From: JANRKT01 sp033763355
GTDB lineage: Bacteria > Bacteroidota > Bacteroidia > Chitinophagales > Chitinophagaceae
NCBI GenBank assembly: GCA_033763355.1
Contig: JANRKT010000079.1
Span: 1 to 39,525 of the forward strand
Length of the DNA stretch: 39,525 bases
Direction of reading: 5' to 3'
Below, one piece after another: positions 8,358 through 15,616 of this stretch (its first letter is position 1; the number at the start of each line of letters is the position of its first letter). The notes below the pieces were generated by a model that did no database searches, was not told the DNA's origin, and saw only the letters and a list, made by a program, of their open reading frames with translations. The position numbers were made by a program, and so were the translations under genes.

Positions 8358-9761
8358 ATGAAGGCTTGTTTAATAATAATTCGCAGGGCTGCGGTAATTA
8401 CAGCGCTCATTGTACCATCATTGATGGCTGCTGCACAGTCACCTAATGCAGAAAAAAATGATACCTCATTTACACCCCGCCCTTCTGATAAAGGCAGACT
8501 GACTTTTCATGCACGCAGTTTTTTAATGAGCACCATCAATGAAGGAAAAACAAAAGATTATGCAGCATGGGCCGCAGGTGCAGGATTGAAATATGAAACA
8601 CGTGAAATAAAAAATTTCAAAGCGGCAGCCGGAGCTTACTTTATTTTCAATGTCCGGTCGTCTGACCTTGTCAGCCCCGACTCCATCTCCGGAACAAAAA
8701 ATCGTTATGAAACGGGCTTGTTTGATATAACTGATCCCGGTAACAAATACAATATCCTCCGGCTTGAAGAATTGTATCTTCAGTACAGGATACATCACTC
8801 CTTTGTTACTGTTGGCAGGCAGTTGCTGAAAACCCCTTTCATCAATCCACAGGACGGAAGAATGAGGCCCGGTTTTGAAGAGGGCATCTGGTTTGACATA
8901 AAAGAAAGAAATGATCTCACTATTAATGCCGGGTGGCTTTGGAAAATGTCGCCACGTTCTGTTACCGGCTGGTACAGTGCAGGAAAATCAATTGGGCTTT
9001 ATCCCCCGGGCGTTGACGGAAACGGAAAGCCTTCTTTGTATAAAGACAACACCAAAAGCAATGGTATAGGAATACTGGGTATTGTTTACAAGAAAAATTA
9101 CTGGGGAATCCAGGCATGGGATACCTGGGTTGAGAATATCATGAACACAGCTTTACTGCAAACAGAATTCAATTTTACAGTAGGTAAAAAAGAAAAAATT
9201 ATTACAGGCTTGCAATTTACCATTCAGCATGGAGCAGGCAGAGGTGGAAATGCTGATTCTTCCAAACGGTATTATCCTGAGGGATCAAAATCTTTTGTAA
9301 TCAGTGGCAAACTGGGATATTCAGGCAACCGTTGGGAAACCAACCTGAATTATACCCGTATCAGCAGCGATGGGCGTTTTCTTATGCCAAGAGAATGGGG
9401 CCGTGAGCCTTTTTATACTTTCATGCTGCGTGAACGGAATGAAGGTTTTGGAGATGTAAATGCTGTTACTGCTGCTTTTTTGTATCACATCAAAGATAAG
9501 GGCTGGGATTTTTCCCTGGCTTACGGTCATTTTTATTTACCTGATGTTAAAAACTACTGGCTTAATAAATATGGTATGCCATCCTACAACCAGCTTAACG
9601 CAGGTGTCAATAAAAAATTCAATAAGAAACTGAGGGGTCTTTCCTTCCAACTATTATTTACCTGTAAAGGTCAGTTAGGGGATACCTACAACAATCCAAA
9701 GTTTATAGCCAATAAGGTTGATATGCTAAACAGCAGCCTTATTGTTAACTACCAGTTCTGA
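8358..9761 (+). CDS. OprD-like outer-membrane porin
   Basis: 467 aa with a signal peptide (about 1-26, cleaved near AAAQS) and a long run of alternating amphipathic beta strands ending in a C-terminal Phe (LIVNYQF), the outer-membrane insertion signal. EELYLQYRI...VTVGRQLLKTPFINPQDGRM resembles OprD-family porins, including the RQ-x-L-TP-NPQDGRM stretch before an extracellular loop. Downstream of two persulfide-processing genes, it may admit thiosulfate, tetrathionate or another small acid; that is inference. The next promoter's operator begins five bases after the stop codon. Confidence 0.82.
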   Translation: MKACLIIIRRAAVITALIVPSLMAAAQSPNAEKNDTSFTPRPSDKGRLTFHARSFLMSTINEGKTKDYAAWAAGAGLKYETREIKNFKAAAGAYFIFNVRSSDLVSPDSISGTKNRYETGLFDITDPGNKYNILRLEELYLQYRIHHSFVTVGRQLLKTPFINPQDGRMRPGFEEGIWFDIKERNDLTINAGWLWKMSPRSVTGWYSAGKSIGLYPPGVDGNGKPSLYKDNTKSNGIGILGIVYKKNYWGIQAWDTWVENIMNTALLQTEFNFTVGKKEKIITGLQFTIQHGAGRGGNADSSKRYYPEGSKSFVISGKLGYSGNRWETNLNYTRISSDGRFLMPREWGREPFYTFMLRERNEGFGDVNAVTAAFLYHIKDKGWDFSLAYGHFYLPDVKNYWLNKYGMPSYNQLNAGVNKKFNKKLRGLSFQLLFTCKGQLGDTYNNPKFIANKVDMLNSSLIVNYQF

Positions 9762-9765
9762 GTAT

Positions 9766-9809
9766 GTGACATCCGTCACCGTATGGTGTAATTTATAACT
9801 ACATATTTG
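9766..9809 (+). promoter_or_regulatory. CRP-type operator plus -7 element, promoter of the YeeE pair
   Basis: TGTGAC-ATCC-GTCACC: GTGA 9766-9769, N6, TCAC 9776-9779, dyad 9772.5. CATATTTG ends at 9809 with TTTG starting at 9806, 33.5 bases from the dyad. The start codon is 14 bases after the -7 element. Confidence 0.78.
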
Positions 9810-9823
9810 CAAAAAACTTTTCT

Positions 9824-10393
9824 ATGCCTTTTACAGAATGGATAAAGCAGCCCTTGCCCTGGTATGTGGCAGGCCCGCTGATCGGGTTAATGGTTCCGTT
9901 TTTGCTTATTATCGGGAACAAATCATTTGGTATTTCATCTTCTTTACGGCATGTATGTGCCGCATGTTTCCCGGCAAATATTTCTTTTTTTAAATACGAC
10001 TGGAAAAAAGAAATCTGGAATTTATTTTTTGTATCCGGTGTACTGGCTGGTGGTTTTGTGGTTGCACAATTTCTGCAGAACCCCAATCCCGTGGAGTTAA
10101 ATCCCAATCTTATAGCAGAACTGAAGCAATATGGTGTAACCAATTACAATGGCCTTGTTCCGGATGAATTGTTCAACTGGCCGGCTTTGCTTACTGCAAA
10201 AGGTTTTATACTAATGGTGGCAGGCGGCTTTCTTGTAGGCTTTGGAACAAGATACGCAGGTGGCTGCACTTCCGGCCATGCTATTATGGGTTTGTCCAAT
10301 CTGCAGTTGCCGTCTTTAATAGCTACTGTTAGTTTTATGGCAGGGGGTTTCATTGTAGCCAACCTGTTGTTACCGCTTATTCTAAAACTTTAA
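9824..10393 (+). CDS. YeeE/YedE-type thiosulfate transporter, first half
   Basis: 189 aa, about five membrane helices. The C-terminal GFGTRYAGGCTSGHAIMGLSNL is the YeeE/YedE signature with the conserved membrane cysteine used to relay thiosulfate in TsuA-type transporters; a second cysteine pair occurs in RHVCAACFPANIS. Full-length YeeE proteins carry two such halves. Here the second half is the next gene, so the two probably form one transporter. Placed under a CRP-type promoter and before a thiosulfate dehydrogenase-like gene, it most likely moves thiosulfate or a related sulfur species. Confidence 0.88.
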   Translation: MPFTEWIKQPLPWYVAGPLIGLMVPFLLIIGNKSFGISSSLRHVCAACFPANISFFKYDWKKEIWNLFFVSGVLAGGFVVAQFLQNPNPVELNPNLIAELKQYGVTNYNGLVPDELFNWPALLTAKGFILMVAGGFLVGFGTRYAGGCTSGHAIMGLSNLQLPSLIATVSFMAGGFIVANLLLPLILKL

Positions 10394-10407
10394 TACCTCA
10401 TCCGAAC

Positions 10408-10424
10408 CCTCTCCTTTGGAGAGG
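10408..10424. repeat. Short hairpin between the two YeeE halves
   Basis: CCTCTCC-TTT-GGAGAGG, a perfect 7-base stem with a 3-base loop. There is no T run, so it is unlikely to terminate transcription. It may tune expression of the second gene or be a dispersed short palindrome. Confidence 0.5.
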
Positions 10425-10449
10425 CAGAAAAAGCATTTCAATTTTTATT

Positions 10450-10983
10450 ATGGAAACAAAAGAAGTTATACAGGAACAAACGCACCGCGAATTTCTTAAC
10501 AGCAACACTGATTTTGAGGTGCGGTCGATGGACACCATCTGTGTAAATGAGTCGGAACTGAAACATCCTTTCTGGCATAATCTTAAATATTTAATTGCCG
10601 GTATTTTCTTTGGTATCATACTCGTAAAAGCAGAAGTCATTTCATGGTTCCGCATTCAGGAAATGTTCCGCCTGCAGAGTTTTCACATGTACGGGGTAAT
10701 TGGTTCTGCAGTTGTAGTAGGGGCCATCACCGTATGGCTCATTAAAAAATTTAAAATCAAAACCATTTATGGCGAGCCGATTGAATTTGTGCCTAAAAAA
10801 TTCAGCAAGGGCCAGGTTTATGGTGGTTTGCTGTTTGGCTTTGGCTGGGCATTAACGGGCGCCTGCCCCGGGCCATTGTTTGCACAAATTGGTACCGGCG
10901 CAACAGTAATCATCGTAACTTTATTCAGCGCCATTGCCGGCACATGGGTGTATGGATATTTGAGAGAGCGGTTGCCGCATTGA
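10450..10983 (+). CDS. YeeE/YedE-type transporter, second half
   Basis: 177 aa. A soluble N-terminal stretch of about 40 residues precedes four membrane helices. FSKGQVYGGLLFGFGWALTGACPGPLFAQIGTG is the other YeeE/YedE signature, with the conserved cysteine in GACPGP. It begins 56 bases after the first half on the same strand. The pair corresponds to one full-length YeeE split in two. The acidic N-terminal extension, which contains one cysteine, is not part of the usual core and I cannot assign it. Confidence 0.86.
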   Translation: METKEVIQEQTHREFLNSNTDFEVRSMDTICVNESELKHPFWHNLKYLIAGIFFGIILVKAEVISWFRIQEMFRLQSFHMYGVIGSAVVVGAITVWLIKKFKIKTIYGEPIEFVPKKFSKGQVYGGLLFGFGWALTGACPGPLFAQIGTGATVIIVTLFSAIAGTWVYGYLRERLPH

Positions 10984-11045
10984 TAAAGAAAATCAGTAAA
11001 GTCATATGAGTCACACAACTTAATACAGACAGCGTTTCAATTATT

Positions 11046-11092
11046 TGTTTGACCCATTTGACTTATCTGACCCATTTGTCCTCATTTGACTT
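11046..11092 (+). repeat. Degenerate tandem TTTGAC repeats upstream of the cytochrome gene
   Basis: CCCATTTG occurs at 11053-11060 and 11071-11078, and CATTTGAC at 11055-11062 and 11083-11090, with another TTTGAC at 11048. The region lies directly before the cytochrome start codon at 11096. It could hold regulator half-sites or be a simple low-complexity expansion; TTTG is also the core of Bacteroidota promoter elements. Confidence 0.45.
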
Positions 11093-11095
11093 AAT

Positions 11096-12106
11096 ATGAA
11101 ATCAAACTGGTTTCCCATATTGTTAGGATTGGTCATATTGATTGTGATCGTAAGTAAGTTATTTAATAACCCGCCGGAACAAAAAATAGTTTTCGCAAAT
11201 ACAAATCCCGCTTCATCCAAGAGGGAAAAAGAATGGGTGGCGCCCAATATTAATTCCCTTCCTGATAATGAAGAAGGCAACATGGTACGTTACGGAAGAG
11301 ACCTGATTGCCGTTACTTCAAAATACCTTGGCCCCAAAGGAACAGTTGCCGCCATTACCAATGGAATGAATTGCCAGAACTGCCATACAGATGCAGGCAC
11401 AAAAGCTTATCAGAATTCTTTTTCGGCTGTTGCATCAATGTATCCTCAATTCAGGCCAAGAAGCGGGATTATTGAATCTATTGAGTTCCGCATTAATGAC
11501 TGCTTAACGAGGAGCCTGAATGGTAAAACCATTGACAGTACCAGTAAGGAAATGAGGGCCATGGTGGCTTATCTTGAATGGCTTGGAAAAGATGTTCCTG
11601 AAAAAACAAAACCGCCGGGTGCAGGAACAGAAGAATTGCCTTTTTTAAACAGGGCTGCCGACACATCAAAAGGAAGGGTTGTTTTTCAAACCAAATGTGT
11701 TATCTGCCATGGCGCAAACGGAGAGGGGATGTGGAACAGCGACAGCACCGGTTTTGTATATCCGCCTTTGTGGGGCGCTAAAAGTTATAACACCGGTGCA
11801 GGTTTATACAGGCTTACCCGTTTTGCAGGTTATGTAAAAAACAGTATGCCGTTCGGCACAGCATCACACGAAAATCCCCAGCTCACTGATGAAGAAGCGT
11901 GGGATGTTGCAGCATTTGTAAACTCACAACCGCGGCCGCATAAAAACTTTAATAAAGACTGGCCTGATCTTTCAAAGAAAGCAATTGATCATCCGTTCGG
12001 ACCTTATGATGATACGTTTACTGAGAAACAACACAAGTATGGCCCCTTTGGCCCCATTAAAAAAGCAAGAGAAGAAAAATTAAAAAACAATGCGGGCAAA
12101 AAATAA
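11096..12106 (+). CDS. tsdA: TsdA-like dihaem cytochrome c (thiosulfate dehydrogenase / tetrathionate reductase)
   Basis: 336 aa. An N-terminal hydrophobic helix (about residues 7-22) without a clear cleavage site probably anchors it to the inner membrane facing the periplasm. Two haem c motifs are present: CQNCH (C93, C96, H97) and CVICH (C201, C204, H205). Between them FRINDCLTRSLNG (C136) matches the TsdA segment that provides the cysteine axial ligand of the active-site haem, and M251 in NSMPFG is a likely second-haem ligand. TsdA couples two thiosulfates into tetrathionate. The preceding YeeE genes fit thiosulfate handling. Reaction direction cannot be decided from sequence. Confidence 0.85.
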   Translation: MKSNWFPILLGLVILIVIVSKLFNNPPEQKIVFANTNPASSKREKEWVAPNINSLPDNEEGNMVRYGRDLIAVTSKYLGPKGTVAAITNGMNCQNCHTDAGTKAYQNSFSAVASMYPQFRPRSGIIESIEFRINDCLTRSLNGKTIDSTSKEMRAMVAYLEWLGKDVPEKTKPPGAGTEELPFLNRAADTSKGRVVFQTKCVICHGANGEGMWNSDSTGFVYPPLWGAKSYNTGAGLYRLTRFAGYVKNSMPFGTASHENPQLTDEEAWDVAAFVNSQPRPHKNFNKDWPDLSKKAIDHPFGPYDDTFTEKQHKYGPFGPIKKAREEKLKNNAGKK

Positions 12107-12118
12107 TTTCTGCCCGCA
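12091..12118 (-). terminator. Terminator overlapping the end of the cytochrome gene, serving the convergent DsrE gene
   Basis: TGCGGGCA (12091-12098) and TGCCCGCA (12111-12118) form a perfect 8-base stem with a 12-base loop that contains the cytochrome stop codon. Read on the minus strand it is followed by a T-rich tract (complement of 12071-12090), so it fits termination of the minus-strand gene ending at 12145. Confidence 0.7.
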
Positions 12119-12144
12119 TAATAACATACCAGTTCTTTGAAATT

Positions 12145-12846
12145 TTAACCGGCAAAAATATAAGCGCAGCCTTTTTCCTGTGCACGGCCAAGTGCCCACA
12201 CCCCTGAAGGAACAACCTGGATGCCCGGTAATAAACCAGCTTCCCAGTCTTTCTTTACTTCAGCGGCATCTTTGCCCATGCTTTGCGCAGCAGCTGCACT
12301 GTAAACGGTCATTGCTGCACTGCAAACGCAAAACAATGCACCGCTGGCCTGCAGCTCATTAATGCCAATGCTTACTTCACCAAAACCCGGAAGTTTAAAT
12401 GCCCCGGGTGCAGGTTTCCAGAAAGGATTGCGTGATGCTGGTTTTTCAGTAAACGGCTCGTGGGCTTTAAACATATCACCGAATTTGTATTTCTCCCAAA
12501 GGCGGTCTTCAAAAGCATACGGAATGGCAGCATGCCGCAATACCACTACGGCGCAGCAATCTTTTTCAGCAACGCCGGTAGCGCCATTGGTTAACAAAAA
12601 AACCCGCGGCCATGCAAAAGGAAATATCTCATGGGGGCGGGTAGCATCAAACACCACTTTGTGTTTGCCTTTAATTTTATTTATCCATGCTTCCGGGTCA
12701 TCAGATGAGTGCTGCTCATTGGTTCCGGCATGAACAGCAAAAGGATTTGCAAGAGCAGACACCCCAATTGTGGTGGCAGCGCCGGCAGCAAGTGAACCAA
12801 TAAAACTGCGGCGGTCTGTTGAGTGGCTGAGATCATTCGTTGCCAT
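12145..12846 (-). CDS. Tat-exported DsrE-fold protein
   Basis: 233 aa. The N-terminus TDRRSFIGSLAAGAATTIG is a twin-arginine signal (R12, R13), implying export of a folded, perhaps cofactor- or partner-bound protein. The C-terminal half ends in LLPGIQVVPSGVWALGRAQEKGCAYIFAG, matching in order the end of the neighbouring DsrE-like protein (LLPGVMTVPDGIYEI...GWGYIKVV), so both belong to the DsrE/DsrF-like fold. Cysteines occur in KDCCAVV, LFCVCSAAM and GCAY. DsrE-type proteins carry sulfane sulfur on cysteine. Convergent with the TsdA-like gene and divergent from the second DsrE gene. The exact sulfur role is inferred from context. Confidence 0.78.
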   Translation of the reverse strand: MATNDLSHSTDRRSFIGSLAAGAATTIGVSALANPFAVHAGTNEQHSSDDPEAWINKIKGKHKVVFDATRPHEIFPFAWPRVFLLTNGATGVAEKDCCAVVVLRHAAIPYAFEDRLWEKYKFGDMFKAHEPFTEKPASRNPFWKPAPGAFKLPGFGEVSIGINELQASGALFCVCSAAMTVYSAAAAQSMGKDAAEVKKDWEAGLLPGIQVVPSGVWALGRAQEKGCAYIFAG

Positions 12847-12989
12847 ATAAAAAGATTTTGGTTAAAGAAAATAACTCCGAATTAAAAAGCCTGAGAAGCT
12901 ACGAAAAAAAACCATGGGTTGCCCGACCTTTTTCGGGTATTTCCGGAACTTCAGGTTTTGCGTATAATGCTCAAATAAAAACTCTGAAT

Positions 12990-13409
12990 ATGAAAAAGTA
13001 TATCATGATTACAGCCCTGTTTACACTGGCATCTTCTTTTTTAATGGCCCAGGACCGGCCATACAATGTGGTGTTTGACCTGACCAGCGGCGATACCGCA
13101 GAGCACCAGACGGTTATCAGGTGGATAAACCTTATTCTGCAGGGCCACCCGGATGCAAAACTGGAAGTGGTGTTTTATGGAAAATCGCTGGGTATGGTTA
13201 CAAAAGACAGGTCGGTTGTTGCAGATGGCATAACAAAACTTACTGCATCAAATAAAAATGTTTCTTTCAAAGTTTGCTCCATTGCCATGAAGCGGCATAA
13301 AATTGAAAAAGACCAGCTGCTGCCCGGTGTAATGACGGTGCCTGACGGCATTTATGAAATTATAAGCAAGCAGGCAGAGGGCTGGGGATATATTAAAGTG
13401 GTGCATTAA
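12990..13409 (+). CDS. Secreted DsrE-fold protein
   Basis: 139 aa from the ATG at 12990. An earlier in-frame ATG at 12840 overlaps the divergent gene and adds 50 residues without a signal; the internal start gives a clean Sec signal peptide (MKKYIMITALFTLASSFLMAQ). The mature part has the DsrE pattern: YNVVFDLTSGD, LEVVFYGKSLGMV, VSFKVCSIAMKRHKI and LLPGVMTVPDGIYEI. C-S-I-A-M is the conserved cysteine position. Periplasmic; likely a sulfane-sulfur carrier partner of the Tat-exported paralogue encoded divergently. Confidence 0.82.
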   Translation: MKKYIMITALFTLASSFLMAQDRPYNVVFDLTSGDTAEHQTVIRWINLILQGHPDAKLEVVFYGKSLGMVTKDRSVVADGITKLTASNKNVSFKVCSIAMKRHKIEKDQLLPGVMTVPDGIYEIISKQAEGWGYIKVVH

Positions 13410-13606
13410 AAATGGTTACTTCTGTTCAGCATGGACTTAAAGGAACCCCTGCGGTAAAGTGCGTGCCGGCAGATTAAACGGATGCTGGCAATAGAATATT
13501 AATGATAAGGCCATTTCTGTATTGACAGGACTTATAGTTGGAAGAATGGGTGCACCAATAAACTATTCTGGAAAAGCAGTATGTGTATTGAAAGTTACCA
13601 GACTTT

Positions 13607-14038
13607 TTATCTTCTCTCCTTAATCACTTTGGTTCCCGTCCACTTATCATGCCAGGGATAACCTCCAAAAGCTGAAAACGGTTCAAAAGGCACAATGCGG
13701 CAAAGGCTGCGCAGCAATGCCTCTCTTGGGGTAATGTTCGAACCGTCTTCTTTTACAGCACGTGTCCCCGTAATCATTTTACCGATTGTTTTGCCTTTGG
13801 TAACAGTTTCAAAAAATGTATAGTATAAAACAAGCAGGAGTGTTGTTATCAATAAATCCAGCAGCGGTGAAACATTGTCGTCTATTGCAGTTGACAGTTC
13901 TTCAGGGTCACCGCCTGTAAAAACCGATGCAAAGCCCAAAAAACCGCCAACGAAAAGGAAGATCAGGTAAAACAAAAACCTGTCAATAATATAATTCAGG
14001 AACCGCTGTCCGGTTGTTGTCGGCTCTTCATAAAGCAT
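13607..14038 (-). CDS. RDD family membrane protein, N-terminus interrupted by an amber codon
   Basis: 143 aa with an RDD domain: RFLNYIIDRFLFYLIFLFVGG as helix 1 with the Arg/Asp pair, a second helix LLDLLITTLLLVLYYTFFE, then TKGKTIGKMITGTRAVKEDG, the typical loop. Function of RDD proteins is mostly unknown, and some act as ion exchangers. The reading frame extends upstream to another ATG at 14095 but is cut by TAG at 14053-14051; translation from the ATG at 14038, preceded by GGAG and GAAGGA, leaves the RDD core intact. The gene lies inside the sulfur island without an obvious sulfur role. Confidence 0.8.
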   Translation of the reverse strand: MLYEEPTTTGQRFLNYIIDRFLFYLIFLFVGGFLGFASVFTGGDPEELSTAIDDNVSPLLDLLITTLLLVLYYTFFETVTKGKTIGKMITGTRAVKEDGSNITPREALLRSLCRIVPFEPFSAFGGYPWHDKWTGTKVIKERR

Positions 14039-14095
14039 TTCCTTCAGCTCCTAGTAAAGCGGCGATGGTTCGGGTTGTGTGTTTGTGTCTTCCAT
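14039..14095 (-). other. Orphaned N-terminal leader of the RDD gene with in-frame TAG
   Basis: Reading the minus strand from the ATG at 14095 gives MEDTNTQPEPSPLY, a TAG stop, then ELKE directly joined in frame to MLYEEPTTTGQRF of the RDD protein. Short polar leaders of this kind precede many RDD domains. The simplest reading is a nonsense change, or a base-call error, near the start of an otherwise intact gene. Confidence 0.5.
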
Positions 14096-14262
14096 ATTTT
14101 TTTAAAATTGCCTTCAGTACAATTAAACGAAAAAAAACCGGTTTTTGTATTGTTACCGCAATTTCTGTTTTCTATCCGGCTTAATATTTAATAATCAAAG
14201 CCACTAATATAAGTGCCGGGTGGCATATTTCTTTGCCTGGTTCAATGATATCATAAATGAGG

Positions 14263-14306
14263 GTGACAGAAGTCACCGGTAAAATACCAATGGAATTTTA
14301 GCTTTC
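14263..14306 (+). promoter_or_regulatory. CRP-type operator plus -7 element, promoter of SQR
   Basis: GGTGAC-AGAA-GTCACC: GTGA 14263-14266, N6, TCAC 14273-14276, dyad 14269.5. TAGCTTTC follows with TTTC starting at 14303, 33.5 bases from the dyad. The start codon is at 14325. Confidence 0.76.
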
Positions 14307-14324
14307 AGTATTAAATCGAGCATT

Positions 14325-15587
14325 ATGAAATCCCATTACCAGGTATTGATTATTGGCGGCGGAACAGGTGGTATAATGACGGCCGCAAAACTGAAAAGAA
14401 AAAACAAACATTTATCTGTCGCCATTATTGAACCCAGTAAAGACCATTGGTACCTGCCTGCGTGGACACTTGTAGGAGCAGGCACATTCAATTTCAAATC
14501 AACAAGGCGTGATGAAGCAAAAATAATTCCCAGGGGAGTAGAATGGATTAAAGATTACGCCGATACTTTTCAACCGGAACAAAATACAGTTATTACCAAA
14601 AATATGGGTGCTGTATCTTACGACTACCTTGTTGTAAGCCCAGGTATTCAAAACGATATTGATGCATTACCCGGCCTGCGTGAAGCATTGCAGACTGACA
14701 GTGTATGCAGCAATTACCTTGACCCGCAAAAGACCTTTGAAATCATAAAAAACTTTAAGGGCGGCAATGCCGTGTTTACACAACCGGCAACACCTATACG
14801 CTGCGGCGGCGCCCCAATGAAAATAATGTACCTCGCAGAAAGTTATTTCAGGAAACATGGGTTAAGGGATAAAACCAATGTGATATTTGCAACACCCGGC
14901 TCCGTAATTTTTGGTGTAAAAGAATTTGCAGCCACCTTAAATAAATTGATTGAAGAAAGAAATGTGTACTTCAGGCCTTTTTATTCACCTGTAAAAATTG
15001 ATCCGCTCAAAAAAGAAATCACATTTAAATACAGCAAGCCAGGCGGTGTATTTAACTTATCACAACCAGATAATGTCATTCATGAAAGAGCTGATGGCGA
15101 AAATCTTGTTACCATTCCCTACGATATGCTGCATCTTGCGCCGCCGCAGTCAGCGCCTGATTTTATAAAAAAATCTCCGTTGGCTTATGCAGAGGGAAAT
15201 AACAAAGGCTGGCTAAACGTAAATATCAATACCCTGCAGCATAACGTGTATAAAAATATTTTTGGCATTGGAGACAGCGCAGCACTGCCTACCGCAAAAA
15301 CGGGTGCTGCTATACGCAAACAGGCGCCAGTGGTGGTAAAAAATATTCTTCACATGATAAAAAACGAAGCGCCATCGGAACAATACAGCGGCTATTCTTC
15401 CTGCCCCATTGTAACAGATTACGGAAAAATGCTGCTGGCAGAATTTAAGTACAATAATGTAAGGGACAGCGACCCGTTGCTGAGCAAACTGGTTGACACC
15501 ACCAAAGATCAATGGAGTATGTGGCTGCTTAAAAAGTATGGTTTACCCTGGTTATACTGGAACATGATGCTGAAAGGAAGAATTTAA
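14325..15587 (+). CDS. sqr: Sulfide:quinone oxidoreductase, mitochondrial (SQOR-like) type
   Basis: 420 aa flavoprotein. An N-terminal dinucleotide-binding motif (LIIGGGTGGIMTA, residues 8-20) binds FAD. C160 (TPIRCGGAPMKIMYLAE) and C360 (GYSSCPIVTDYGKM) are the redox cysteine pair; both stretches match from memory the two active-site regions of human SQOR, as do TLQHNVYKNIFGIGD and the C-terminal YWNMMLKG. It oxidises sulfide at the membrane surface, passing electrons to quinone and sulfur to an acceptor. No signal peptide; peripheral membrane binding via the C-terminal helices is expected. It has its own CRP-type promoter and supplies substrate for the CstB-like dioxygenase. Confidence 0.93.
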   Translation: MKSHYQVLIIGGGTGGIMTAAKLKRKNKHLSVAIIEPSKDHWYLPAWTLVGAGTFNFKSTRRDEAKIIPRGVEWIKDYADTFQPEQNTVITKNMGAVSYDYLVVSPGIQNDIDALPGLREALQTDSVCSNYLDPQKTFEIIKNFKGGNAVFTQPATPIRCGGAPMKIMYLAESYFRKHGLRDKTNVIFATPGSVIFGVKEFAATLNKLIEERNVYFRPFYSPVKIDPLKKEITFKYSKPGGVFNLSQPDNVIHERADGENLVTIPYDMLHLAPPQSAPDFIKKSPLAYAEGNNKGWLNVNINTLQHNVYKNIFGIGDSAALPTAKTGAAIRKQAPVVVKNILHMIKNEAPSEQYSGYSSCPIVTDYGKMLLAEFKYNNVRDSDPLLSKLVDTTKDQWSMWLLKKYGLPWLYWNMMLKGRI

Positions 15588-15616
15588 TGCCTTCGCATTA
15601 TGATGAAAGCAATCTT

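Noticed and set aside
12840..12989. 50-residue extension of the second DsrE gene
   Set aside because: The internal ATG at 12990 gives a clean signal peptide, and the extension overlaps the start of the divergent gene.
14051..14053. TAG as a pyrrolysine codon in the RDD gene
   Set aside because: RDD proteins have no known pyrrolysine, no Pyl machinery is visible, and a restart codon follows at once.
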